64,000 nt of DNA from Ensifer sp. MPMI2T (GCF_004827385.1 NZ_SRXN01000019.1:85231-149230); one strand, 5' to 3'; positions 1-8,953 are shown, counted from the first letter of the stretch. The notes: generated by a model from the letters alone, not told the origin. Translations and numbers: made by a program.

Positions 1-805
1 CGGCACGCCGACAGGCGCGTGTCAGTTGCTTCTGCAGGCCGGGGACGGATTCAAGCGGCATCTCCACGCCGAGGTCTCCGCGCGCCACCATCAGCGCGTC
101 GGAAAGCTCGATGATCTCGTCGATGCGCTCGATCGCCTGCGGCTTTTCAATCTTCGACATCAGGCCGACACGGCCGCGGGCAATCTTGCGGACTTCGGCG
201 AGATCTTCCGGCCGCTGGATGAAGGAGAGCGCCACCCAGTCTACCTGCCCTGTCGCCAGCACGGCATCGAGATCGATGCGGTCCTTCTCGGTCAGCGCGC
301 CGACGCCGAGCAGCGTGTCAGGCAGGCTCACACCCTTGCGGTCCGATATCCTCGTACCGGAGACAACGGTCGTGACGATGCTCTTGCCGTCCGTCTTCTC
401 GGCCCTGAGGTGCAGCTTGCCGTCATCGATCAGCAGGCGATCGCCGGGCTTCACCGCCTCGAGAATTTCCGGATGGGGAAGATAGACGCGGGTGTTGTCG
501 CCGGGAATCTCCTCGTTGTCGAGCGTGAAGGTCTGGCCGATCTTGAGCTCGACCTTGCCATCGGCGAACTTGCCGACGCGCAGCTTGGGACCCTGCAGGT
601 CGGCGAGAATGCCGATCGGCCGGCCGCAACGGGTTTCGACACTACGGATCTTCTCGATCAACGAGCGCATGACGTCATGGCTCGCATGGCTCATGTTGAT
701 ACGGAACAGATCGGCTCCCGCCTCATGCAGCCTCTGGATCATTTGCTCGTCGGACGACGCCGGCCCGAGCGTGGCGAGGATTTTGACTTTTCTGTTCCGC
801 TTCAT
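1..805 (-). CDS. pyk: Pyruvate kinase, N-terminal part (cut by window start)
   Basis: Final ATP-forming step of glycolysis: phosphoenolpyruvate + ADP to pyruvate + ATP in the cytoplasm. Reading the complement from the ATG at 805 gives a protein starting MKRNRKVKILATLGPASSD, the usual pyruvate kinase opening, followed by FRINMSH, DLQGPKLRVG, the catalytic-lysine segment SKIEKPQAIE and the Mg-binding ARGDLGVEMP. About 268 of the usual roughly 480 residues are present; the rest lies beyond base 1. The start codon overlaps the TGA of the upstream DUF1036 gene by one base (TGATG), so the two are probably translationally coupled. The symbol rests on these conserved motifs. Confidence 0.95.
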   Translation of the reverse strand, partial: MKRNRKVKILATLGPASSDEQMIQRLHEAGADLFRINMSHASHDVMRSLIEKIRSVETRCGRPIGILADLQGPKLRVGKFADGKVELKIGQTFTLDNEEIPGDNTRVYLPHPEILEAVKPGDRLLIDDGKLHLRAEKTDGKSIVTTVVSGTRISDRKGVSLPDTLLGVGALTEKDRIDLDAVLATGQVDWVALSFIQRPEDLAEVRKIARGRVGLMSKIEKPQAIERIDEIIELSDALMVARGDLGVEMPLESVPGLQKQLTRACRRA

Positions 806-1290
806 CAATTCTGGCTTTCCTGCGTGCCGGGCGTGTCGGAAAGCTGAACCATCCAGCTGCCCTGCCGCCCCGTATCGTATTCCTTGAATCCCATGCGCTG
901 GAAGCCGCGCGCGAAGCAGTCCTGCACGCCGGTGATCTTGAACTCGTTCTCGGCGACGCACATGTTGACCTCGCCGGTCCAGCGGCCGCCACGAGCCGCA
1001 TCTTCCGCGTAGAGATAATAGTATCTGGATTGAAGTTCGCCCTCGATCAGGGTTGCGCAGGTCGTTGCCGGCACCTGCCACCAGCCTTCCGTCACCCAGC
1101 CATCCTTTGCGCGGTAGCCGATCGCCACGCCAACCAGGGTTTGCGTGCCGTTGCAGACACGAAAATCGGCACGAGCCTCGTCAGCGACGATGAACGGCGC
1201 GGAGCTTGCCAACAAAAACAGGAGGGTAGCCCAGAACGTTCCCAGGCGTGGTTTCGCTTTGGAAAAAGGATATCTAGACACGGCTTCCAA
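805..1290 (-). CDS. DUF1036 family secreted or membrane-anchored protein
   Basis: A 161-residue protein with a basic N-terminus, a hydrophobic stretch at about residues 18-35 (TFWATLLFLLASSAPFIVA) and an ADEARADF segment that looks like a Sec cleavage region. The rest (VCNGTQTLVGVAIGYRAKDGWVTEG and WWQV) is typical of DUF1036, a small family of unknown function common in alphaproteobacteria. Four cysteines in the mature part could form disulfides in the periplasm. It sits directly upstream of pyk with a one-base overlap, an arrangement suggesting one transcript. No enzymatic motif is visible, so the function is unknown. Confidence 0.85.
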   Translation of the reverse strand: MEAVSRYPFSKAKPRLGTFWATLLFLLASSAPFIVADEARADFRVCNGTQTLVGVAIGYRAKDGWVTEGWWQVPATTCATLIEGELQSRYYYLYAEDAARGGRWTGEVNMCVAENEFKITGVQDCFARGFQRMGFKEYDTGRQGSWMVQLSDTPGTQESQN

Positions 1291-1474
1291 CGGAACTCCG
1301 TTTTGATTTGCGTGGCACTTTCTTGCGATGCCCAGCCCCGAAAGTCAACGCAACACTAATCGATTACAATTGGCATTCTGGTGACAAGAAGCAGAAGAGT
1401 TTCGCCTTTTTCTTGCGAATGGCCGTTGCGCATGCGATCACGTGCCCGGCGTTCACAGATCAAGCAGGAGCGGC

Positions 1475-2269
1475 ATGCAGCACTATTCCCCTTACGAGAT
1501 CATTGAAGGCAATCCGGCGAATGGTCTCGTTCTTCTAGCCGACCACGCCATGAATCGTCTTCCACCGGAATATGGAACGCTTGGCCTCCCCGACAGCGCC
1601 TTCACCCGGCACATTGCCTATGACATTGGCGTCGAGCCGCTCACGCGGGAATTGGCCTCGGCTCTCAACGCGCCGGCCGTGCTCGGTTGCTTCTCGCGAC
1701 TGCTAATCGATCCGAACCGCGGCGAAGACGACCCGACGCTGATCATGAAGATCTCCGACGGTGCGGTCATCCCAGGAAATCATCCGATCACCGACGAGGA
1801 ATGGGAAAACAGGCTCAACCGTTTCCATCGCCCCTACCACCGCGCCGTTTCCCAAGTCATTGCGCGGGCTGCCGCGGCAGGCGGCAAGGCGCCGCTGGTC
1901 ATCTCACTTCATTCCTTTACGCCGGCCTGGAAGGGTGTCGCCCGGCCGTGGCACGCCGCGGTGCTCTGGGACAACGATTCGCGCGCTGTGTTTCCGCTGA
2001 TCGAGCGGCTCGAAGCAACGGGCGATATCGTCGTCGGCAACAACGAGCCCTATGACGGGGCGCTGCGCGGCGATACCATGTACCGCCATTGTATGACGCC
2101 CGGCATTGCCCATGCGCTGATCGAGATCCGCCAGGACCTGATCGCCGACCCGGCCGGCGTCGCTGCCTGGGCCCGACGCCTTGCCCCAATCCTGGCGGAA
2201 CTCAACGGCTTGCCGACGCTGCACGACTACCAGCGCCACCCCTCGCGCACGGGTGCTTACGACGACTGA
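1475..2269 (+). CDS. N-formylglutamate amidohydrolase family protein (copy 1)
   Basis: Family members hydrolyse N-formyl-L-glutamate to glutamate and formate (end of one histidine degradation route) or related N-acyl amino acids. The 264-residue protein has family features: LADHAMNRLP near the N-terminus, HIAYDIGVEPLTREL, LLIDPNRGEDDPTLI, VISLHSFTP and GNNEPYDG. The ATG at 1475 is preferred over one 33 bases upstream because AGGAG lies just ahead of it and it begins at the conserved domain. No hut genes are nearby, so the real substrate is uncertain. A second, divergent family member is encoded at 37230-38111. Confidence 0.85.
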   Translation: MQHYSPYEIIEGNPANGLVLLADHAMNRLPPEYGTLGLPDSAFTRHIAYDIGVEPLTRELASALNAPAVLGCFSRLLIDPNRGEDDPTLIMKISDGAVIPGNHPITDEEWENRLNRFHRPYHRAVSQVIARAAAAGGKAPLVISLHSFTPAWKGVARPWHAAVLWDNDSRAVFPLIERLEATGDIVVGNNEPYDGALRGDTMYRHCMTPGIAHALIEIRQDLIADPAGVAAWARRLAPILAELNGLPTLHDYQRHPSRTGAYDD

Positions 2270-2282
2270 CCCAGCATGTACG

Positions 2283-2362
2283 CTTAAATCGCACCGGTTT
2301 TAGGGTAAAACATGCAGCAATTCAAAGTGCTGCAGCGCGTCTGATCAGACGCGGCGCTGCAG
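2283..2362 (+). repeat. Palindromic intergenic element, copy 1
   Basis: Contains CATGCAGCAATTCAAAGTGC followed by a hairpin with outer arms CTGCAGCGC (2330-2338) and GCGCTGCAG (2354-2362) and a self-complementary centre GTCTGATCAGAC. Related copies lie at 3158-3236, 8954-9019 (inverted), 24696-24755 (inverted) and 36066-36160. The last bases of the hairpin overlap the ribosome binding site of the next gene. It resembles the RIME/ABC-type mosaic repeats of rhizobia. Confidence 0.75.
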
Positions 2363-2374
2363 GAGGAGACCAAC

Positions 2375-2680
2375 ATGACCGAACTCAGAGAGGATCAGCA
2401 GACCGCCTTCGAAGCCGCAGCTTTCCGACGGCTCGTCGCGCATCTGCGTGAGCGCAGCGACGTCCAGAATATCGACCTGATGAATCTTGCCGGCTTCTGC
2501 CGCAACTGCCTCTCCAACTGGTATCGCGAGGCGGCCGAGGCTTCCGGCGTAGAGATGAGCAAGGAGGAATCGCGCGAGATCATCTACGGCATGCCGTATG
2601 AGGAATGGCGTGCACGGCACCAGACGGACGCATCCGCCGAGCAGAAGGCCGCCTTCGAGCGCAATCGCCCAAAGGAATAG
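2375..2680 (+). CDS. DUF1244 family small protein
   Basis: A 101-residue cytoplasmic protein with the invariant DUF1244 core: FRRLVAHLRERSDVQNIDLMN, then the cysteine-containing GFCRNCLSNWY, then MSKEESREIIYGMPYEEW. The family is widespread in proteobacteria and its biochemical role is not established. The CRNC motif could bind metal or be redox active (inference). A strong ribosome binding site AGGAGGAG at 2361-2368 decides the start; its first bases are part of the 3' arm of the upstream palindromic element, so a hairpin may influence translation. Confidence 0.9.
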   Translation: MTELREDQQTAFEAAAFRRLVAHLRERSDVQNIDLMNLAGFCRNCLSNWYREAAEASGVEMSKEESREIIYGMPYEEWRARHQTDASAEQKAAFERNRPKE

Positions 2681-2859
2681 CATTCCTCCCTGTGCCACTT
2701 GCGCGGGAGACGCGACGGCGGCGTGGGGCCGCAGCGCACTTTTCCGCGATCGTGTTCCGGGAAATAGCGCCGCTGTTGCGCAATCGCCCTTGACCTCGGC
2801 GGCGCTTCGCGGCAGGTCACAGCACCCAGAAAATTCATTCCCCATAAAAGGAGAAGACC

Positions 2860-3126
2860 ATGTCGGATGCTCACGGCGTCGCACGCGACCAGCTTCGTGC
2901 TTTCATCGAACGGATCGAACGGCTGGAAGAGGAAAAAAAGACAATCGCGGACGACATCAAGGATGTCTACGGCGAGGCCAAGGCAATGGGCTTCGACACC
3001 AAGATCCTGCGCAAGGTCATTTCCATTCGCAAGCAGGACCATGACGAGCGCATGGAACAGGAAGCAATCCTCGACACCTACCTGCAGGCGCTGGGCATGG
3101 TTCCGGCGGCCGAAGATGCAGCATAA
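2860..3126 (+). CDS. DUF2312 (UPF0335) small helical protein
   Basis: An 88-residue protein, [20 protein letters not shown] followed by [26 protein letters not shown] and [13 protein letters not shown], which is the complete DUF2312/UPF0335 signature. The N-terminal half is predicted to be a charged alpha helix or coiled coil. Members are nearly universal in alphaproteobacteria and often annotated as a possible DNA- or phage-related helical protein, but no function is established. The AAAAGGAGAAG sequence just ahead of the ATG is a good ribosome binding site. It stands alone between two copies of the palindromic repeat element. Confidence 0.92.
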   Translation: MSDAHGVARDQLRAFIERIERLEEEKKTIADDIKDVYGEAKAMGFDTKILRKVISIRKQDHDERMEQEAILDTYLQALGMVPAAEDAA

Positions 3127-3157
3127 GCTCTTCTACTGCATCTTTTCCAAGTCGTAG

Positions 3158-3236
3158 CCGATTTACGGATAAACATGCAGCAATTCAAAGTGCTACAGCG
3201 TCCTTTGCGCGTCTCATAATACGCGCGGCGCGGTAG
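3158..3236 (+). repeat. Palindromic intergenic element, copy 2
   Basis: Shares CATGCAGCAATTCAAAGTGC with copy 1, followed by CTACAGCG, an inner GCGCGTCT...ACGCGC hairpin and GGCGCGGTAG. It lies between the DUF2312 gene and the convergent terminator of the DUF882 gene. Confidence 0.7.
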
Positions 3237-3251
3237 CGGATCTTAAACAGA

Positions 3252-3284
3252 AAAAGCCCGCCGGTGCGTCGGCGGGCTTTTCCA
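3252..3284 (-). terminator. Bidirectional Rho-independent terminator
   Basis: AAAAGCCCGCCG, a short loop and CGGCGGGCTTTT form a stem of about 12 bp with A-runs and T-runs on both sides. It can terminate the DUF882 gene on the minus strand (stop at 3306) and transcription arriving from the DUF2312 gene on the plus strand. Confidence 0.9.
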
Positions 3285-3305
3285 TTTTCTCAAGAACGGC
3301 GACGA

Positions 3306-5165
3306 TCAGTTGGTGCTGAACTTCTTGACTTCCATGAAGTTTACCGCGTTGCCGCTGAAGCGTGCCGTATCGACTACGCGCACACCACTCGTGAAGCCCG
3401 CGGCATAGACCGTCGTCGGTGCTGCGCGAAGCTTCTTGCTGACGAAGCGCGGTGCCTTGACCGGTTTCGACAGGGTAGCGACGCGGCCGGTCGAGAGAGC
3501 CCATTCCGAAATGATCTTCTGCGTCAGCTTCGGTTCGGTGCGAACGGACGAACGGCTGGCGGCCTCGGCATCCTGCTTCTTCGGCCGACTGCTCTTTGCC
3601 GAAACGTCAGCTTCAGTGTCGAAGGCGCTATCGAAGATCGATTCCTTCGAACTTGCATCCGACCGGGGCGCATAGGCAGCCATTTCGATCGGCTGCGCGG
3701 CTGGTTCGGGTTCTGTCGTCGGCGCAGCAAGCGCCACGCGCGTCGCGGCCTGGGCAGCAGTGTCATGCGGCGCCTCGGCGGAGGCCACAACCGGTCGATC
3801 CGCGAAAGCCGGGACCGCAACTTCGGCTTCGGCAACGGCCGCGAGCGCGGCTTCCCCGGCCGGGCGCATCCCCGGGACCGGCACGAAACCGAGCGCCTGC
3901 GCATCCCCGGCCGTGGGGTCGGTGGACGCCACAAGCGTTCCGTCGGCAATCAGTTGATTCATATCGCGACGGTCAAGCATCTGCGGAACGGGCACCTTCA
4001 ACGTGCTGAGATCCGCATATTGCGATGGGACGGCCGGCGTCTGCTGCATGGCCGCGGCCAGCGCCTCCTGGGCGTTGTTTTGCGTGGGCGCGACAAGCGC
4101 AACCGCGACGCCGCCATTAGCCGGAGCGTCCTTAAAGGCCGGGCGAACCGCCGGAACCGGTGCATTGATGTTCTGCTGTTCTTCCGAGCTCTCGCCGGCA
4201 ACCGAACCTGCGACACCCGGAAGCGCCTCCTGCCCAGCCGGAGCAGATGCGGTTTGGGCCTTGGCCGGCGCCTCGCTCTCGCCGTCGTCCGCCGCGCCGG
4301 CAGCGATTGCCGCTGGTTCTTCATCCTCGTCGCCACCGCCGCCGAAGAGCATGGCGAAGAGATTGCCGCTGCGCTTGCCGCTGGCAGCGTCGCCCGGTCC
4401 CTTGGCACCGCCGCCGGCGACCTCGATAGCCGACGCGCCGACGCGCCGCTTATAATCGGCAACAGCCTGCTGGTAGCCCGGCAGCGGCTTGCCGTCAGAC
4501 GGCACGTGCATGGTCTTGCCGTCCGGGAAGAGACGCGCGAGCTCGTTGCGCGTCATGCGCGGCCAAGCGCGCACGCCACCGACATCCATGTGGACGAAAG
4601 GAGAACCGGAGGTCGGATAATAGCCGACGCCACCCACCTGGAACTTCATGCCGATTTCGCGGAGCGTCTTAAGCCTCACGTCAGGGATGTAAAAATCCAT
4701 CGCCTTGCCGAGCATGTGCTGGCTCTTCTTGGCGACACCCTTCGAGCGGGACCGCAGCATGTTGTTGGTGGTCGGCGAACGATAGGCGGAAACGACGTGG
4801 ATATAATCGCGCGAACCGCTCTTCTGGTAGACCTCCCAGACGAGATCAAGAAGCCGCGGATCCATCTTGGTCGGCTCGTTGCGCCGCCAGTCGCGTAGAA
4901 AACGGTTGATCTGCTGCAATCCTCTGGAATCGTAGCGGCCGTTGCGCTTGAAGGTGATCTGCGCTTTTTCCTTGGTATGGATGAAATAAAGCTTCAAGGT
5001 CCGGGTTTGGCCGGCTGCTTCGACGGGAGGTGCCATGCCGGGTGTAACGAGGGACGCCGCCAAGGCAATGGAGGCAAGAACTTGTGGCCCCTTGCGGGCA
5101 ATCGCCGAGCAGACTCTGCGCGCTAAGAAGCCGACCGGCTTCTTCAAACCGAACAAATTTGGCAT
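3306..5165 (-). CDS. DUF882 / peptidase M15-type (YcbK-like) protein with long C-terminal tail
   Basis: A 619-residue exported protein. The N-terminus carries a signal-like segment (QVLASIALAASLVTPGMAPPVEAAG). Residues of about 55-220 are the DUF882/M15 domain with Zn-peptidase signatures: SAYRSPTTNNML, SQHMLGKAMD (His and Asp ligands) and FVHMD (His ligand). The related YcbK family is thought to cleave peptidoglycan cross-links; this activity is inferred here. Residues of about 250-560 are low-complexity, Ala/Pro/Glu-rich and probably disordered, and the last 60 residues are basic. This tail is much longer than the catalytic domain needs. It is transcribed from a promoter containing a perfect palindrome (5270-5286). 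Confidence 0.85.
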   Translation of the reverse strand: MPNLFGLKKPVGFLARRVCSAIARKGPQVLASIALAASLVTPGMAPPVEAAGQTRTLKLYFIHTKEKAQITFKRNGRYDSRGLQQINRFLRDWRRNEPTKMDPRLLDLVWEVYQKSGSRDYIHVVSAYRSPTTNNMLRSRSKGVAKKSQHMLGKAMDFYIPDVRLKTLREIGMKFQVGGVGYYPTSGSPFVHMDVGGVRAWPRMTRNELARLFPDGKTMHVPSDGKPLPGYQQAVADYKRRVGASAIEVAGGGAKGPGDAASGKRSGNLFAMLFGGGGDEDEEPAAIAAGAADDGESEAPAKAQTASAPAGQEALPGVAGSVAGESSEEQQNINAPVPAVRPAFKDAPANGGVAVALVAPTQNNAQEALAAAMQQTPAVPSQYADLSTLKVPVPQMLDRRDMNQLIADGTLVASTDPTAGDAQALGFVPVPGMRPAGEAALAAVAEAEVAVPAFADRPVVASAEAPHDTAAQAATRVALAAPTTEPEPAAQPIEMAAYAPRSDASSKESIFDSAFDTEADVSAKSSRPKKQDAEAASRSSVRTEPKLTQKIISEWALSTGRVATLSKPVKAPRFVSKKLRAAPTTVYAAGFTSGVRVVDTARFSGNAVNFMEVKKFSTN

Positions 5166-5249
5166 TCAATCCCCGTCCGCCGGACAACCGTGCTTTGCTG
5201 TCTCACATGACTGTCAAATAAGGTGACAGCATGGCAAATATGCCACAGT

Positions 5250-5300
5250 GGTCACCGCCCCTTATAATATAGTGAACAGTTCACTAACAAGGTCTAAACA
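5250..5300 (-). promoter_or_regulatory. Probable promoter with perfect palindromic operator for the DUF882 gene
   Basis: On the minus strand a -35-like CTTGTT and a -10-like TATTAT are 16 bases apart, and between them sits TAGTGAACTGTTCACTA (5270-5286), an 8-bp perfect inverted repeat with one central base. A symmetric site between -35 and -10 is the classic place for a repressor. The regulator is not identifiable from this window. Confidence 0.5.
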
Positions 5301-5345
5301 GCGGTGACCCAATTGTGCGGCTAATGAGTTGTGAATGCGTCGAAT

Positions 5346-6890
5346 TTATGCGGCCTCACGCAGCGGATCGTCGGGGTCGATGCCGTAATCCTTGAGCTTT
5401 CTATAGAGCGTTGAGCGGCCTATACCGAGTTTTCGCGCCACTTGACTCATCTGCCCACGATAGAACTTCAAAGCAAAGCGAATCAGTTCTTCCTCAACTT
5501 CGGCCAGTTTGCGCACATCGCCCCCCTCATCGACGCTGGCGATGGCGTTCTCGAGACGATTGTCCGCTGCATGCTCCCGGGACGCCGGTTGCTCCGCGAT
5601 CTTCAAATCGGCGCGCGTGCCGGAAGCATATTCGGCAACCGTCGAAGCACGTTCCGGTCCAGCCTCGCCCCAGGAGAAGCCGGAGCGATCGGCGACGACG
5701 TAGCCAGGGATCTGGGTCGCGATCTGCGGAAAATCCTTGACCGTGAGTTCGTTGCCCTCCGCCAGCACCACCGCGCGGAAAATCGCGTTTTCGAGTTGGC
5801 GGATATTGCCCGGCCAATCGTAGGCCGTCAGCAGCGCCATGGCACCGCTCGATACCGTCAGTGGCTGGTTGAGCCTCTGCTCGGCGGCAAAGCGCTCGAC
5901 GAAGGCGCGCACCAGCACGGGAATATCTTCCTTGCGCCGGCGCAGCGCCGGAATGGTGATCGGAAAGACATTGAGGCGATAATAGAGATCTTCCCGGAAC
6001 CGGCCTTCGCGCACCTCGTTGATAAGGTCCTTGTTGGTGGCCGAGATCAGCCGCACGTTGACCTTATGCGGATGACGCGCACCGACAGTCTCTATCTCGC
6101 CCTGCTGGACGGCGCGTAAGAGCTTGACCTGAACATCGAGCGGCAGATCGCCGATCTCGTCGAGGAAGAGCGTTCCGCCATCCGCATCGACGAACTTGCC
6201 CGTGTGCTTTTCGGTTGCGCCGGTGAAGGCGCCCTTCTCGTGACCGAACAGGATGCTTTCGACCAGGTTGTGCGGGATCGCGCCGCAATTGACGGTAACG
6301 AACGGCTTGCCGGCCCGGTCGCTTGCCGATTGGATCGCGCGCGCCACCATCTCCTTGCCGACGCCGGATTCGCCTTCAAGCACGATCGGGATATTGGACT
6401 GTGCAGCGCGACGGGCAAGGTCGATGACCCGGATCATCGCCGGGCTCGCCGAGACGATGTCGTCGAACCCAACCGCGCCCCCGCGCGACCGGCGCGACGT
6501 TTTCACCTTGCCGTCGCGGTGTGCCATTTTCAGCGCATTGCCGATCGCCACCGCGAGCCGCTCCGGCGATACGGGCTTGACGAGGAAGTCGAAGGCCCCG
6601 GCCTGCATCGCCTGGACGACCGTTTCGATGCCGCCTTGCCCGGTCTGGACGATCACGGGCGTATCGACGCCGCGTTCGGCAAGCGCTTCGAGGAAACCAT
6701 GGCCGTTCATCTCGGGCATCAGGAGGTCGAGCAGGATGACATCTATGATACCGCCCTTGCGCACCAGGAGTTCGAGTCCGCTGCGCCCGTTGTCGGCGAG
6801 ATGCGCGACGTGGCCCAGCCGTTCGATCATGTTCGTCAGCAACCGGCGCTGGACCGGATCATCATCGATGACAAGAATATGTGATGTCAC
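5346..6890 (-). CDS. tacA: Sigma54-dependent response regulator (TacA/NtrC family)
   Basis: A 514-residue three-domain activator. Residues 1-120 are a receiver domain with acidic pocket IDDD, phospho-acceptor D55 and conserved K105. Residues of about 143-375 form the AAA+ domain with Walker A GESGVGKE (173-180), the sigma54-contacting GAFTGA loop (220-225) and Walker B LFLDEIGD. The C-terminus holds a Fis-type helix-turn-helix (QVARKLGIGRSTLYRKLKDYGI). It would activate RNA polymerase-sigma54 when phosphorylated. Overall architecture and size fit TacA, the Caulobacter cell-cycle/stalk activator, and I recall the Sinorhizobium gene at this locus being called tacA; the symbol is tentative. No partner histidine kinase is adjacent. 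Confidence 0.85.
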   Translation of the reverse strand: MTSHILVIDDDPVQRRLLTNMIERLGHVAHLADNGRSGLELLVRKGGIIDVILLDLLMPEMNGHGFLEALAERGVDTPVIVQTGQGGIETVVQAMQAGAFDFLVKPVSPERLAVAIGNALKMAHRDGKVKTSRRSRGGAVGFDDIVSASPAMIRVIDLARRAAQSNIPIVLEGESGVGKEMVARAIQSASDRAGKPFVTVNCGAIPHNLVESILFGHEKGAFTGATEKHTGKFVDADGGTLFLDEIGDLPLDVQVKLLRAVQQGEIETVGARHPHKVNVRLISATNKDLINEVREGRFREDLYYRLNVFPITIPALRRRKEDIPVLVRAFVERFAAEQRLNQPLTVSSGAMALLTAYDWPGNIRQLENAIFRAVVLAEGNELTVKDFPQIATQIPGYVVADRSGFSWGEAGPERASTVAEYASGTRADLKIAEQPASREHAADNRLENAIASVDEGGDVRKLAEVEEELIRFALKFYRGQMSQVARKLGIGRSTLYRKLKDYGIDPDDPLREAA

Positions 6891-7077
6891 GAAAGCCTCC
6901 TGCTCAGGACACGCGGTACTCTTTGGCCAACCTCATGTGCCAAATCATGCCAGCTATTCGTGCCATAAAGGGCTGAACATCATGTTTTGAGAAAAGCTTG
7001 CATTTTATCCATTGGCGGCGATAGCAATGAGGCCCATATGGCCTGCCGCTTCCGCCACGAACACGGGAAATCCGAAG

Positions 7078-8952
7078 ATGCCGCTATCCACCCGCAACCC
7101 AGTCGCTTCCGCCGCTCGATCCACTCTTCGTGCCACGGCCGGACAGGCGCATGCCGCTGCCGCCCAACTCGGCGATCTGCCGTCCTGGCGGCTTGAAGAT
7201 CTTTATGCGTCCGCCACGTCGGAAGCATTCCGCGCCGACATGGCGAAGGCGGATGCCGACGCGATCGCCTTCGAGAAGAAATGGAAAGGCAAGCTGACGG
7301 AGGCTGCCGGCAATACCGGCGACGACGGCATCGGTGCAGCGGTGAAGGAGTTCGAGGCGCTCGAGGATCTGATGGGCCGCATCGCGTCCTTCGCTGGGCT
7401 CACCTATTTCTCCGACACGTCCAATCCGGCGAACGGCAAACTCTACGGCGACGTCCAGTCGAAGCTCACCGACATGTCGGCGCATCTTTTATTCTTCTCG
7501 CTGGAACTCAACCGCATCGAGGATAGCATCATCGATGCGGCTCTGACGAAGGACAGCCTTGCGGCACACTACAAGCCGTGGATCCTCGACCTGCGCAAGG
7601 ACAAGCCCTATCAACTCGACGACAAGCTGGAGCAGCTTTTCCTCGAAAAGTCGATGACCGGCGCGACCGCCTTCAACCGCCTGTTTGACGAGACCGTTGC
7701 GGCGCTCACCTTCAACGTCGACGGCGAGGCGTTGCCGCTCGAGGTTGCGTTGAACCTTCTGCAGGACCCCTCGCCGGAGACCCGCAAGAAGGCGGCCATG
7801 GCACTCGCCGAAACCTTCAAGGTGAACATCCGCACCTTCACGCTGGTGACCAATACGCTTGCCAAGGACAAGGAAATCTCCGACCGCTGGCGCGGCTTCG
7901 CGGACATCGCCGACAGCCGCCATCTCGCCAATCGCGTCGAACGGGAGGTGGTGGACGCGCTGGCCGCCGCGGTCAAGGCCGCCTATCCGCGCCTCTCGCA
8001 CCGCTACTACGCCATGAAGGCGAAATGGCTCGGCATGGAGCAGATGAACTTCTGGGACCGCAACGCCCCGCTCCCCGAAACGCCAAACGCCATCATTCCG
8101 TGGAACGAGGCGAAGGACACGGTGCTCTCCGCCTATCATGCCTTCGCTCCGGAAATGGCGACAATCGCCCGCCGTTTCTTCGATGACCGCTGGATCGACG
8201 CACCCGTCCGCCCCGGCAAGACGCCCGGCGCTTTCGCGCATCCGACGGTTCCCTCCGTCCATCCCTACGTGCTCGTCAATTACATGGGCAAGCCGCGGGA
8301 CGTGATGACGCTCGCCCACGAACTCGGGCACGGCGTGCATCAAGTGCTCGCCGGCGCTCAGGGTGCGTTGATGGCTTCGACGCCGCTGACGCTTGCCGAA
8401 ACCGCCTCCGTCTTCGGCGAGATGCTGACCTTCCGCGCGCTCCTCGATCAGACCAAGGACAAGCGCGAGCGCAAGGCGATGCTCGCGCAGAAGGTGGAGG
8501 ACATGATCAATACGGTCGTGCGCCAGATCGCCTTCTATGAGTTCGAGCGCAAGGTCCACACCGCCCGCAAGGACGGCGAACTGACCGCCGACGACCTCGG
8601 CGAAATGTGGCTCTCGGTTCAGACGGAAAGCCTCGGTCCCGCGATCCGGATCTCCGAAGGCTACGAGACCTATTGGGCCTATATCCCCCACTTCATCCAC
8701 TCACCCTTCTACGTCTATGCCTACGCCTTCGGCGATTGCCTGGTGAACTCGCTCTACGCCGTCTACCAAAAGGCCGAGAAGGGCTTCCAGGAGAAGTATT
8801 TCGAGCTTCTGAAGGCCGGTGGAACCAAGCATCATTCCGAACTGCTGGCGCCCTTCGGGCTCGACGCGACCGATCCGTCGTTCTGGGCGCAGGGACTGTC
8901 GATGATTGAGGGGCTGATCGACGAGTTGGAGGCGCTTGATAAGGCAGCCTGA
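7078..8952 (+). CDS. pepF: Oligoendopeptidase F, M3 family metalloprotease
   Basis: A cytoplasmic zinc peptidase degrading short peptides. The 624-residue protein shows the PepF/M3B layout: N-terminal WRLEDLYAS, middle helices, and the zinc motif HELGH at residues 414-418 within MTLAHELGHGVHQVLAG, followed by ETASVFGEML, which supplies the third ligand. The C-terminus FGLDATDPSFWAQGLSMIE is also typical. Two in-frame upstream ATGs (7012, 7027) would add about 20 residues, but they lack a clear ribosome binding site; I chose 7078, where the conserved protein begins shortly after. It is divergent from the response regulator gene and followed by an inverted repeat element. Confidence 0.92.
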   Translation: MPLSTRNPVASAARSTLRATAGQAHAAAAQLGDLPSWRLEDLYASATSEAFRADMAKADADAIAFEKKWKGKLTEAAGNTGDDGIGAAVKEFEALEDLMGRIASFAGLTYFSDTSNPANGKLYGDVQSKLTDMSAHLLFFSLELNRIEDSIIDAALTKDSLAAHYKPWILDLRKDKPYQLDDKLEQLFLEKSMTGATAFNRLFDETVAALTFNVDGEALPLEVALNLLQDPSPETRKKAAMALAETFKVNIRTFTLVTNTLAKDKEISDRWRGFADIADSRHLANRVEREVVDALAAAVKAAYPRLSHRYYAMKAKWLGMEQMNFWDRNAPLPETPNAIIPWNEAKDTVLSAYHAFAPEMATIARRFFDDRWIDAPVRPGKTPGAFAHPTVPSVHPYVLVNYMGKPRDVMTLAHELGHGVHQVLAGAQGALMASTPLTLAETASVFGEMLTFRALLDQTKDKRERKAMLAQKVEDMINTVVRQIAFYEFERKVHTARKDGELTADDLGEMWLSVQTESLGPAIRISEGYETYWAYIPHFIHSPFYVYAYAFGDCLVNSLYAVYQKAEKGFQEKYFELLKAGGTKHHSELLAPFGLDATDPSFWAQGLSMIEGLIDELEALDKAA

Positions 8953-8953
8953 G

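Noticed and set aside
3264..4898. 544-codon open frame on the plus strand
   Set aside because: Antisense to the DUF882 gene and running through its terminator; composition is Arg-rich without motifs.
6891..7011. Repeated TGGCA motifs upstream of the sigma54-type regulator, considered as sigma54 promoters
   Set aside because: The GG-to-GC spacing of the -24/-12 consensus is not met by any of the TGGCAC sites.
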